Shown here in pieces: positions 8,733-16,167 of a DNA stretch of 64,000 nt. The DNA comes from Paracidovorax avenae (GTDB lineage: Bacteria > Pseudomonadota > Gammaproteobacteria > Burkholderiales > Burkholderiaceae_C). Position 1 is the stretch's first letter. Every line of letters starts with the position of its first letter. The notes under the pieces were generated by a model that worked only from the letters and a program-made list of their open reading frames with translations, did not search any database and was not told the DNA's origin. Location: NCBI RefSeq assembly GCF_040892545.1, contig NZ_CP156079.1:558001-622000 (forward strand), given 5' to 3'. The translations under genes and the position numbers were made by a program.

Positions 8733-9070
8733 CCCGCGCCATCGACAAGACCCGCAGCTGCCGCAGCATGGCGGAGGTGCGCGAACGCATCGATGCGCTC
8801 GACGACATCCTCGTGCCGCTGCTGGTGGAGCGGGGCGGCTACATGACCCAGGCGGCGCGCAACAAGCGCGAGGCCTCCCAGGTGCGCGACGAAGGACGCA
8901 TCGAGTTCATCGTGCGGCGGGTGCGCGAGCGCGCGCTGGCCGAGGGGGGCGAGCCCGACGTGATCGAGGCGATCTACCGCGGCATGATGGAAGCCTACAT
9001 CGCCTACGAGCACCGCGAGTTCGACCGGATGGTCGCTGCGGGCGAGAAGGCGGGCGGCGGTCCGGCCTGA
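8729..9070 (+). CDS. Chorismate mutase (AroQ type)
   Basis: A 113-aa all-helical AroQ-class chorismate mutase. It has the pattern RERIDALDDILVPLLVERG near the N-terminus and a second-helix region with VIEAIYRGMMEAYIAYEH. It rearranges chorismate to prephenate, at the branch toward Phe/Tyr. The GTG at 8729 overlaps the trpE stop (GTGA), implying translational coupling. An internal ATG at 8768 is an alternative start. Co-expression of the two chorismate-consuming enzymes places a competing branch under trp control, which is unusual but seen in some beta-proteobacteria. Confidence 0.85.
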   Translation: MTRAIDKTRSCRSMAEVRERIDALDDILVPLLVERGGYMTQAARNKREASQVRDEGRIEFIVRRVRERALAEGGEPDVIEAIYRGMMEAYIAYEHREFDRMVAAGEKAGGGPA

Positions 9071-9115
9071 CCGCGCTTGCTGCCCGCCGGCCCACCCGGG
9101 GGGCGTGCGCGGCGC

Positions 9116-10606
9116 TCAGTGCCGCATCGACGACAGCTTGAAGGCATTCGCCAGGGTGGAGCGGTTGCTGATGCCCCAGCGGGAGGCGACGTCCAGCATG
9201 TGGACGCGGCCGCCCGTGGCGCTGGCCTCTTCCATCTCCCCCTCGATGCGCCGCACGCGTTCGCGCCGGATCAGTTCCGCGGGGGTCATGCCCAGGTGGT
9301 TGCGGAATGCCAGTTGCAGCGCGCGCTCGGTGACGCCGAGCCGGCCGGCGATCTCGCGCACCGAGAGGTTGGGGTCGTGCAGGTTCTCGATGATGTAGCG
9401 GTAGGCGGCGCGGTAGCGCGGAGGCAGGCGCAGGCCCACGGTGTCCTGCGGGGCGTTGCCGGCGGGCGCGTCCATCCGCTGCAGGGCCGCGTGGTGCACC
9501 ACGCGCATGGCCTGCGCCACATGGCGCTTGTACTGCCGCAGCGATTCGCCGAGACGGCCTTCGCTCATGTGGATCTTCGACAGGCAGTACTGGATGTCCG
9601 AGGCCAGGGGGTGGTGTTCGATCTCGCGCTCGCCCCCGGCCAGCGGCATGATCGCTTCGCGGGCCGCAGGGATGGCGCGGTCCGCCAGCAATGCGAGGCA
9701 GCCCTCGACCCGGGCTTCCGCGTCGATGCCCGAGATGCCGTGCTGGCGCAGCCAGCGCCCGAAGCCGGCAACGGCTTCCTGGCGGGCTGACGGATCGCAG
9801 GCATGCATGCCTGCCAGGTACCCGAGGCGGGCGCGCAGCAGCGCGGGCGTGCCAGGTGTGGATTCCAGGGTGCGCAGCTCGGAGGCGAGGGCCTCGCCGG
9901 ACAGGCGCTCGCGGCCCAGTTCCTGGGCGGCCTCGGCGAAGGCGTGGTCCGACAGCTCTTCGCTGTGCAGCAGTTCCACGCGCGAAAGGACTTCGAGCCG
10001 GATGGCTGCGGCGTGGAGCGCGAGGGAGGCCGCTGCCTCCTCCGACTCGCACAGCGACTGCGCGCGCTGGGCCGCCACCAGCGCCGAGGCGTGCTGGCCC
10101 TGGGCCTGCAGCGACAGGGCGAGTCCGCAGCAGGCTTCCACGCGCAGCGGGGCGGGGACGTCGTGGTCATTGGCCACGATGGCCCAGCAGGCGGCAGCCC
10201 GGGCGGGCTTGCGCAGGTGCTGGAACATCCAGGCCTGGTCCAGCGCGGAATGCCAGCGCACCATGCTGCGCGAGACGGCGTCGTAGGCCTTGAGCTGCTG
10301 GTGGAAGACATCGCTCGCGAGTTCTTCCTGTCCGATCAGCAGCAGGGTGCGCCCGAGCAGGGCACCTTCTTCCACGGGGCTCGCATCGCGGGACTGCCCG
10401 CGCTCCAGGCGGCGGCGGCCCATCGCGGCGGCCTCCTTGACCTGCAGGTTCTGGAGCAACTGGGTGAGCGCTTGCGCTCCATGGCCGATGCGATGGCAGG
10501 AAAGAGAGAGCAGAGAAAGGAGCATGTCGTTCGTCGCGGCCCCCGCCGCGCCCCATGTGGTTTGGATGAGGACGATGCTAGGAACCATGCCGCGGACAAA
10601 TCTCAC
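9116..10606 (-). CDS. hrpX: HrpX, AraC-type activator of the hrp regulon
   Basis: A 496-aa regulator. The C-terminal third (about residues 385-496) is an AraC/XylS DNA-binding domain with two helix-turn-helices (LSVREIAGRLGVTERALQLAF and a second ending DVASRWGISNRSTLANAF). The long helical N-terminal part resembles TPR-like regions of the HrpX/HrpB family of Xanthomonas and Ralstonia (about 476 aa). It is expected to bind PIP boxes in hrp and effector promoters; several such sites lie in this window. The start is uncertain: GTG at 10606 is used here, and ATG at 10588 is equally possible. It is divergent from hrpG across a 418-bp AT-rich region. Confidence 0.9.
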   Translation of the reverse strand: MRFVRGMVPSIVLIQTTWGAAGAATNDMLLSLLSLSCHRIGHGAQALTQLLQNLQVKEAAAMGRRRLERGQSRDASPVEEGALLGRTLLLIGQEELASDVFHQQLKAYDAVSRSMVRWHSALDQAWMFQHLRKPARAAACWAIVANDHDVPAPLRVEACCGLALSLQAQGQHASALVAAQRAQSLCESEEAAASLALHAAAIRLEVLSRVELLHSEELSDHAFAEAAQELGRERLSGEALASELRTLESTPGTPALLRARLGYLAGMHACDPSARQEAVAGFGRWLRQHGISGIDAEARVEGCLALLADRAIPAAREAIMPLAGGEREIEHHPLASDIQYCLSKIHMSEGRLGESLRQYKRHVAQAMRVVHHAALQRMDAPAGNAPQDTVGLRLPPRYRAAYRYIIENLHDPNLSVREIAGRLGVTERALQLAFRNHLGMTPAELIRRERVRRIEGEMEEASATGGRVHMLDVASRWGISNRSTLANAFKLSSMRH

Positions 10607-11024
10607 CTAGGTTTTCCAAATCCTCAAATTTGCACACTCCAGGCACGGGGAACCGAAATTTTCGCTACCGGGCCGCATTCGGGAGGTGGACGCCGCTGCT
10701 GCCTGGGTCCATATAGGAAAGTTATTGATATCCGAAATTAAATATGTACTCAGGTCCTTGACAGCGTTGGCGCCGGGGATTAACAAACGGCAGCACCATC
10801 GGGACTGTTGATACAAATCCATGCAGGAAATTGCATATTTCTATCGACGTCTTACAGACGATCAATACACCTATCTCGGCTGGAATGAACTAAGCTTGCG
10901 CCTGTCGCCACTCACGCACGGATATTTGCAATGAAATGCAAAAATTGTGAATATCCCGGTGGAGGACACACGACTGTCATGGTCGTGACTAGATCTACGA
11001 AAACGTTTGCGTATGGGGAAATTC
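10607..11024. promoter_or_regulatory. AT-rich divergent promoter region between hrpX and hrpG
   Basis: This 418-bp gap is clearly more AT-rich than its surroundings and holds no convincing gene. On the plus strand a perfect TTGACA (10758-10763) is followed 17 bp later by TAACAA (10781-10786), a plausible sigma-70 promoter for hrpG with a long leader. No PIP box is seen, consistent with hrpX and hrpG lying upstream of, not within, the HrpX regulon. AT-rich hrp regulator promoters are often targets of nucleoid proteins; that is inference. Confidence 0.55.
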
Positions 11025-11834
11025 ATGCGAGTCGCATTGCTGTCGCGCCGTTCGGCGGTGAACCAATTCCTTGTGGATTTGTTGAATCGAGGGGGCATTC
11101 AGGCCATCTTGCAGGTCAGCATCGCTGCCTTCAGGATGCAGGCCCGTCGGCACCCGCCCGATGCGGTCATCCTGGAGGATTGCGGCGGCACGCTTGCCGA
11201 GGACCTGGGCCTGATCCGCAGTTGCATATCCGCCCACGTGCCCGTGCTGGTGGCCGGATCGGAACTGCAGGCGGGCTTCGGCACGGCCCTGGCATGTGGT
11301 GCGGTGGACTACATCAACCTCTCCCGCGTCGGGCATGACGAATTGAAGGCGCGGCTGCGCGGGCACGTGGAGGCCTATGCGCTGGAGACCGCGCGGTCGA
11401 TCACGGTGGATGGCTGCGAACTGGATCCGGCCCGCCAGTGCTTCGTCCATCGCGGCACGGTGGTCGAACTCACCCACCGCGAATGCGAACTCGCCTGGCT
11501 GCTGTTCTCGCGGCCCAACCAGGTGGTTTCCTCCCCCACCATCGTGGCCCGGGTCTGGGGACGGTCGGTCGAATCCAACAAGCGCACGCTGGAGCAGCAC
11601 ATCTACAAGCTGCGCGTGAAGCTGCGCCAGTGCGGGTGCAGCCTGCATGTGCAGGCCGCGTACGGCCGGGGTTACCGCCTCATGTCGTCCACCGAGGAAG
11701 TCACCGCCGCTCCGGTCGCGCAGCCCCCCAGCATGCAGGTGTCCCGGGTCCGGCCCGCGGTGCCCGCGGCCATGTCCGCACCCATGCCGGCGTCCCTGAC
11801 GGCCATGTTCTCCATGCCGCCGCTGGGCAGCTGA
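11025..11834 (+). CDS. hrpG: HrpG, OmpR-type response regulator
   Basis: A 269-aa OmpR-family regulator at the top of the Hrp2 cascade. Residues 1-120 form a receiver-like domain and about 125-225 a winged-helix DNA-binding domain (VVELTHRECELAWLLF…, VVSSPTIVARVWG, LEQHIYKLRVKL, GRGYRLMS). A Pro/Ala/Met-rich tail follows. The start at 11025 has GGGGA six bases upstream; a further ATG lies at 11013. The receiver has PPDAVILEDC, so counting from the conserved PD places Glu51 where the phosphoacceptor Asp is expected, with Asp52 next to it. HrpG of Xanthomonas and Ralstonia activates hrpX/hrpB in response to plant signals. Confidence 0.9.
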   Translation: MRVALLSRRSAVNQFLVDLLNRGGIQAILQVSIAAFRMQARRHPPDAVILEDCGGTLAEDLGLIRSCISAHVPVLVAGSELQAGFGTALACGAVDYINLSRVGHDELKARLRGHVEAYALETARSITVDGCELDPARQCFVHRGTVVELTHRECELAWLLFSRPNQVVSSPTIVARVWGRSVESNKRTLEQHIYKLRVKLRQCGCSLHVQAAYGRGYRLMSSTEEVTAAPVAQPPSMQVSRVRPAVPAAMSAPMPASLTAMFSMPPLGS

Positions 11835-11837
11835 TCG

Positions 11838-11854
11838 GGCGGCCTGCCCGCCCC
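11838..11854. terminator. GC hairpin between convergent hrpG and hpaB
   Basis: GGGCGG (11838-11843) and CCGCCC (11849-11854) form a six-pair stem with a five-base loop in the 34-bp gap between the convergent hrpG and hpaB ends. There is no T-tract, so it is only a possible bidirectional terminator. Confidence 0.3.
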
Positions 11855-11868
11855 GCCAGGGGCAGGGC

Positions 11869-12324
11869 TCAGACCTTGATCCACAGGTATTCGCCGGAGC
11901 AGATCCCCAGGAAGGCCTCGTCGGTGGAGGTCAGGATGTTGTCGCTCCAGTAGCGGCCATGCTCGGCATAGTGCGTGAGCGTTTCGGCCAGCCAGGTGCC
12001 GGTGATGTCGGGCGTCATCGGAACGCGCACGATGAGAATGATGCCGCCGGTGTCCGGGTTGATCCCGGCCTGCGCCTGGTCCTGAGCATAGACCGTGAGA
12101 TTGGCCTCCAGCAGGAGGCGATAGACGGCCAGCGTGCGGCCGGCCGTGACGATGCCGAAATGGAAGTTCAGGTACATCGCGCCCACGTCGTTCTCGTAGT
12201 GCGCGATCTGGACCTCGAAGCCTTCGACTTCCACCCAGCCGCGGTTCAGCACGGCCTGGGCATCGGGCAGGTCGATGACACCGCAGAGATCGGTGACGAG
12301 TTGCTCGTACTGCTGGAAGCTCAT
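11869..12324 (-). CDS. hpaB: HpaB-like general type III secretion chaperone
   Basis: A 151-aa acidic protein with the size and alternating helix/strand pattern of CesT-type chaperones (SFQQYEQLVTDLCGVIDLPD at the start, then strands such as FEVQIAHYENDVGAMYLNFHFG). It is the last gene of the hrcU operon, immediately after hpaA. The start at 12324 is chosen because it overlaps the hpaA stop by 4 bp (ATGA), as do most junctions in this operon. In Xanthomonas HpaB escorts many effectors and works with HpaA, which secretes first and releases it; the same order here supports the name. An in-frame ATG 30 bp upstream is possible. Confidence 0.75.
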   Translation of the reverse strand: MSFQQYEQLVTDLCGVIDLPDAQAVLNRGWVEVEGFEVQIAHYENDVGAMYLNFHFGIVTAGRTLAVYRLLLEANLTVYAQDQAQAGINPDTGGIILIVRVPMTPDITGTWLAETLTHYAEHGRYWSDNILTSTDEAFLGICSGEYLWIKV

Positions 12325-13295
12325 GATCGTTCGGGCATGCGCGGCAGAAGCCATGCGGGACCGCCGGCCAGCCGTTCCGTCGTCAGGCGCAGTTGCGACG
12401 TGGTCCGGGGCCGGCTGTAGTTCAGCAGCTGCAGGGGCAGGAGCGCGAAGCGGTCGGACGGTTTGCTCGAGACGTCCATGCCGGCACGCAGCAGCGCCTC
12501 GCGCACTTCGGCGACCGTGGTGAGCGGTTTGCCGCCGTTCTGGCGGCGCAGGTGCTCGGCGATCCGGGCCAGGAGCATGGCCTGCACCGGGTGCCCGGCG
12601 CCATGCGATGCCCAGACGATCGAGCCGAGCGCGGCCACCAGCGTGTCGGCCTGCACCACGGGGTCGTCGCTGGCCATGCCCTTCTCAAGGTTATCGAGCA
12701 TGGCCTGCATGCGCAGCTTCGCCGCACTGCCGCCCGCCTGCGCCTGGCCGCCATGGCCGCGGCCATCGCCGCCCTGGTGGTGGCCTCCGGACTGCCCGCC
12801 GGCGCCGGATTCGCCATCGCGCGTGTCCTGCTGCGCCGTGTTGCTGCCGGGCTGCAGGAAGATGTCCTGGGAGTACTGCTCCTGCTCTTCCAGGTCGCGA
12901 CGGTGCTCGGCGCGGCCTTCCCGGCCGCGCTCCTGCACCTCCCGGCTGCTTTCCTCTTCCTGGCCCTTGTGCTCGCTGCGCGCGGATTCGCCGGTTTCCT
13001 TCGCCTGTTCGAAGTCGGCCAGGAAGTCCAGCGGCGTGCGCTCTTCGGTGGGCGCGTGCTCGCTGCCCTGGCCCGGCAGGTGGCTGTGCCGGGGTGGCGG
13101 CGGTGGCGGCGGACGTCCCAGCGTCTTGAAGACGTAGTCGCCGTAGCGGCCCTGCAGCACGGCGCGCTGGCGGTCCTGCACGGCTTCTTCATGCAGTTGC
13201 TCGCGCAGGTTTTCCCGCTTGATCAGCTGCTGTTGCTGAAGCTGGCGCGTGCGCAGCTGCTTCAGCCGGAATACCGAGAACAGGTTCTGCATCAT
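12321..13295 (-). CDS. hpaA: HpaA-like type III secretion control protein
   Basis: A 324-aa hydrophilic protein. It starts with a basic, Gln-rich helical segment (RLKQLRTRQLQQQQLIKREN), followed by a Pro run, a long charged Glu/Arg/Gln-rich middle (about residues 90-190), and a folded C-terminal third rich in helices. This position, after hrcS and before hpaB, is where HpaA lies in Xanthomonas and Ralstonia. There it is a secreted regulator that captures HpaB and helps switch between pilus/translocon and effector export. The tandem ATGATG start overlaps the hrcS stop. Identification rests mainly on position and composition. Confidence 0.7.
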   Translation of the reverse strand: MMQNLFSVFRLKQLRTRQLQQQQLIKRENLREQLHEEAVQDRQRAVLQGRYGDYVFKTLGRPPPPPPPRHSHLPGQGSEHAPTEERTPLDFLADFEQAKETGESARSEHKGQEEESSREVQERGREGRAEHRRDLEEQEQYSQDIFLQPGSNTAQQDTRDGESGAGGQSGGHHQGGDGRGHGGQAQAGGSAAKLRMQAMLDNLEKGMASDDPVVQADTLVAALGSIVWASHGAGHPVQAMLLARIAEHLRRQNGGKPLTTVAEVREALLRAGMDVSSKPSDRFALLPLQLLNYSRPRTTSQLRLTTERLAGGPAWLLPRMPERS

Positions 13296-13555
13296 GGCGT
13301 GAACACTGCCGTGAGAAGCCGCTGTGAAAACTGCAGCACGGTGCTGCCCACCCAGGGCGCGCTCACGGCGACGGTGACCGTCACGCAGATGAGCTTGATG
13401 CCCTGCGAGATCGACTGGTCCTGCAGCGAGGTGACGGCCTGCACCAGCGCCACGAGCAGGCCGACGATCGCCGCGACGGCCACGGCCGGCAGCGACAGCA
13501 GCAGGCACAGCATGAGGGCCTCGGAGGTGAGCTGGACGATGTTGTCGTGGTTCAT
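13292..13555 (-). CDS. hrcS: HrcS, export apparatus inner-membrane protein
   Basis: An 87-aa FliQ/SctS family protein with two transmembrane helices flanking the conserved LVALVQAVTSLQDQSI segment. SctS packs around SctR/SctT in the export-gate complex of the inner membrane. Length matches the family. The start MNHDNIVQL at 13555 gives the typical short N-terminus; the gene follows hrcR by 20 bp and overlaps hpaA by 4 bp. Confidence 0.95.
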   Translation of the reverse strand: MNHDNIVQLTSEALMLCLLLSLPAVAVAAIVGLLVALVQAVTSLQDQSISQGIKLICVTVTVAVSAPWVGSTVLQFSQRLLTAVFTP

Positions 13556-13575
13556 GGCGTGCGTGGTCCGTGGAC

Positions 13576-14238
13576 TCAGCGGTAGGTCATGACCAGCCCG
13601 TGCATCACCTGGGACCATCCGTCGAGCACGACGAAGAGCAGCAGCTTGAAGGGGATGGCGACGTTGGTGGGGGAGACCTGGGACAGGCCCATGGCCAGCA
13701 GGACGTTGGCGATGACCAGCTCGACGATGATGAAGGCCAGGTAGAGCAGGAAGCCGATGCGGAAGGCGGCGGTGAGTTCGGTGAGCAGGAAGGCCGGCGC
13801 CAGCACGACGAGGTCATCGGCCTGCAGGGACCGGGCGCGGTCCTCGGGCCAGAGCGCCTGGGCCGATTTGAGGAAGAACGCTTTCTCGGCGGCGTCGGCA
13901 TGCTTGTCCAGGAACTTGCGGAACGGCTCGCGTGCGGCCGAGGCGGCGGCGAGCATCTGCTGGGTGTTGGAGCTCTGCGCGGAAGGCGGCAGCATCTGCA
14001 TGCGGTCCGAGGCTTCCATGGCGACCGGGGCCATGACGTACACGGAGATGATGATGGCGATGCCGTTGAGCACCATGTTGGGAGGCACCTGCTGCACGCC
14101 GAGCGCGTTGCGCAGCAGGCCCAGGACCACCACCACCTTGGTGTAGGACGTGACGATCATGGCGGCGAACGGCAGCACCGCCAGCAGCATCAGCGCCAGC
14201 GCCAGCGAGATGGGATCGAGTCCCGAGAGCGGCGTCAT
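13576..14238 (-). CDS. hrcR: HrcR, export apparatus inner-membrane protein
   Basis: A 220-aa FliP/SctR protein, core of the export gate through which substrates pass the inner membrane. Diagnostic stretches are MIVTSYTKVVVVLGLLRNAL near the N-terminus and a C-terminal part with AFLLTELTAAFRIGFLLYLAFIIVE and LAMGLSQVSPTNVAIPFKLL. A soluble loop (about residues 75-145) separates the membrane parts as usual. Its ATG overlaps the hrcQ stop by 4 bp. Confidence 0.97.
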   Translation of the reverse strand: MTPLSGLDPISLALALMLLAVLPFAAMIVTSYTKVVVVLGLLRNALGVQQVPPNMVLNGIAIIISVYVMAPVAMEASDRMQMLPPSAQSSNTQQMLAAASAAREPFRKFLDKHADAAEKAFFLKSAQALWPEDRARSLQADDLVVLAPAFLLTELTAAFRIGFLLYLAFIIVELVIANVLLAMGLSQVSPTNVAIPFKLLLFVVLDGWSQVMHGLVMTYR

Positions 14239-15356
14239 GGTGCGTCCGTTGCCGTGGGCGATGCCGCTGGGCCGGCCGCCGCCATGTGCGCGATGCGCAC
14301 GCCCAGGCTTTCGCCGATCACGACCAGGCGGCCCGTGCCCACGACCTGGCCGTGGCAGACCAGGCGGACGGTGGCGTCGCGGGCGGGGACGGCGAGCGGA
14401 ACGACCGAGCCGGCATCCAGCGCCGCGAGTTCGTCCAGGCGGATGTGCGCGGTGTCGATCTCGACGGCGACGGGAACGCGGATGCCGCCGATGTCGGCCA
14501 GGGGAAGCGGTGTGGCCTGGGGGGCGGCTTCGCTGCCGGCATCTTCCGTGACTTCCGCGGCGGCGCGGGCGGGGGCCGCCTCTCCGCTGCCGTCGTCCAG
14601 GTTCGCGAAGGCATCGGCCTGTGGCGCGGCATGGAGCGCGAGTTCGGAGTCGTCCAGATCGAGTTCTGCGGGTATGTGCATGGTGGTTCCCAGTCCGAAG
14701 GAAAGGTGGCAGAGGCGCCGCCGGCCCGCGGCGAGCGCGCCGCACAGGACGACGTCGCCTGTCGCCAGGGTGGCGAGGTCCGCGGGCGCGAGCCTGCGGG
14801 TGGCGAGGCGGACGGTGCCCGGCAGGCGCAGCGCCGCCAGGGGGGTGCCGTCGGCCTGCGCGGAATGCGCGAGGCTGGCCTGCAGCCGGGCAGCCACGGT
14901 GCCGTCGATGGCGTGCAGGCCGATGCGCAGGCCGCCGTATATCCATTCCAGCGGCGCCTGGACGGCCGGGCGCACGGCCACGCCGGACAGGGCGAGGCCG
15001 GGCAGCACCGGGGCTGCGGCCGCGAGGGGGCCTGCGAGCAGGGTTTCCGCCACTTCGCGCGCCAGCGCGGCATCGGCGAGGCGGACCGCCATCCCGAGCG
15101 CCGGCCAGGCCGACACGGGCACGGAGACCTGCAGGTGTCCGTGCATGCAGGAGAAATCCAGCATTGCTGCTTCGTGCCGGTTGCCGGGCGTGGCCGCTGC
15201 CACGCGCCCTTGCGGCTGTCCGCAGAGGCCGGCCGCCCAGCGGGCGAAGCGGCGGTCGAAGGCGATGCGCGCCAGATGCGCCTCGCCGGCAGGCACGGTC
15301 GGCAGGCAGTCGGCCAGTTCGGCGGTGGTGGCGGATGAGGACGCGAGGACGTTCAC
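14235..15356 (-). CDS. hrcQ: HrcQ, cytoplasmic C-ring/sorting platform protein
   Basis: A 373-aa SctQ/FliM-FliN-like protein. The C-terminal SpoA domain (about residues 300-370) shows the typical pattern of short strands with IPVAVEIDTAHIRLDELAAL, GSVVPLA and VVIGESLGVRIA. A less conserved N-terminal portion and an acidic Ala-rich linker precede it. It forms the cytoplasmic sorting platform with HrcL and HrcN. I chose the GTG at 15356, which overlaps the hpaP stop (GTGA). The single-gene form is like Xanthomonas and Ralstonia rather than the split hrcQA/QB of Pseudomonas. Confidence 0.9.
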   Translation of the reverse strand: MNVLASSSATTAELADCLPTVPAGEAHLARIAFDRRFARWAAGLCGQPQGRVAAATPGNRHEAAMLDFSCMHGHLQVSVPVSAWPALGMAVRLADAALAREVAETLLAGPLAAAAPVLPGLALSGVAVRPAVQAPLEWIYGGLRIGLHAIDGTVAARLQASLAHSAQADGTPLAALRLPGTVRLATRRLAPADLATLATGDVVLCGALAAGRRRLCHLSFGLGTTMHIPAELDLDDSELALHAAPQADAFANLDDGSGEAAPARAAAEVTEDAGSEAAPQATPLPLADIGGIRVPVAVEIDTAHIRLDELAALDAGSVVPLAVPARDATVRLVCHGQVVGTGRLVVIGESLGVRIAHMAAAGPAASPTATDAP

Positions 15357-16159
15357 GTTGGAGATTCCAGATCGATGTCGATGCCGCGCTGTCCGGGGCC
15401 CAATGCCTCGAGCTGCGCACGCAGTGGATCGCGATGGAGGGAGATTAGCCGTGCCGATTCGGAGGACCGGGTGCGGAACCGAAGGCTCATCGCGTAAGGC
15501 GAAAGGGTGAGGGCGACTTCGCTTTCCGGGAGCACGGCGGGGTCCATCGGCACCGTGACGGACCAGGACTGGAAGGCCGGATCCGCCTGGGCGCACAGCC
15601 ACGCGATGCGCTGCACGGTGTCCTGCAGCCAGGCGGGCGCATCGGCCGCGGCGGGGCGTGCCGGTGCGGCGGGGCCTGGCTGGTCCGCTCCGGAGTCCTG
15701 CCTTGGGTGCCGTGACGTGTCGCCGTCCTGGCGCGCCTGGGGAGGCGCCTGCGGGGGCGGCGAAGCGGGAGGCGGAGGCGGCGCGGGTGGGGTGCCAGAG
15801 GGCGCGACAGGGGGGGTGTCCGGCGCGGAGCCCGGCAGGGAGTCCGCGGTGTCGGTGGATGGCGTGGCGCTGTCCTGCGCAGCGGCCTGGCTGTCCGGCG
15901 AGCCGTCTTCCGCCCGCTGGCTGGACCGGGCCGGCCTCTCCGCCTCGGCCGGGCACGCAGGCGCGCGCCTTCCGGGCATCAGCAGGAAGCCGCCGGATTC
16001 CGGCAGGCCGTCGGCCGCGTCGCCCAGCAGGTGGCGCTGGAACCGGTGGGCGGCGCCGGCCGCATGCGGCAGCGCGGATGGCCCACGCCACGCGGCCTCC
16101 GCAGCCGGGCTGCGGCTGCCGGACGGGCCCGGGCGGAGTTGCGGGAGGTCTCGGCCCAT
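15353..16159 (-). CDS. hpaP: HpaP/HpaC-like substrate-specificity switch protein
   Basis: A 268-aa protein if started at the ATG at 16159, nine bases after the hrcV stop; a start at 15979 (208 aa) is the main alternative. The N-terminal half is Pro/Ala/Gln-rich and disordered. The C-terminal third is compact (AWLQDTVQRIAWLCAQADPA … ESEVALTLSPYAMSLRF), as in HpaP, HpaC and the T3S4/YscP-FliK class that switches export from early pilus components to late substrates by acting on HrcU. Its place between hrcV and hrcQ matches Xanthomonas hpaP. The sequence itself is poorly conserved, so position is the main support. Confidence 0.7.
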   Translation of the reverse strand: MGRDLPQLRPGPSGSRSPAAEAAWRGPSALPHAAGAAHRFQRHLLGDAADGLPESGGFLLMPGRRAPACPAEAERPARSSQRAEDGSPDSQAAAQDSATPSTDTADSLPGSAPDTPPVAPSGTPPAPPPPPASPPPQAPPQARQDGDTSRHPRQDSGADQPGPAAPARPAAADAPAWLQDTVQRIAWLCAQADPAFQSWSVTVPMDPAVLPESEVALTLSPYAMSLRFRTRSSESARLISLHRDPLRAQLEALGPGQRGIDIDLESPT

Positions 16160-16167
16160 GGCGCAGG

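Noticed and set aside
10931..11338. A 135-codon plus-strand frame overlapping the start of hrpG
   Set aside because: It overlaps most of the HrpG receiver domain in another frame and has no domain of its own.
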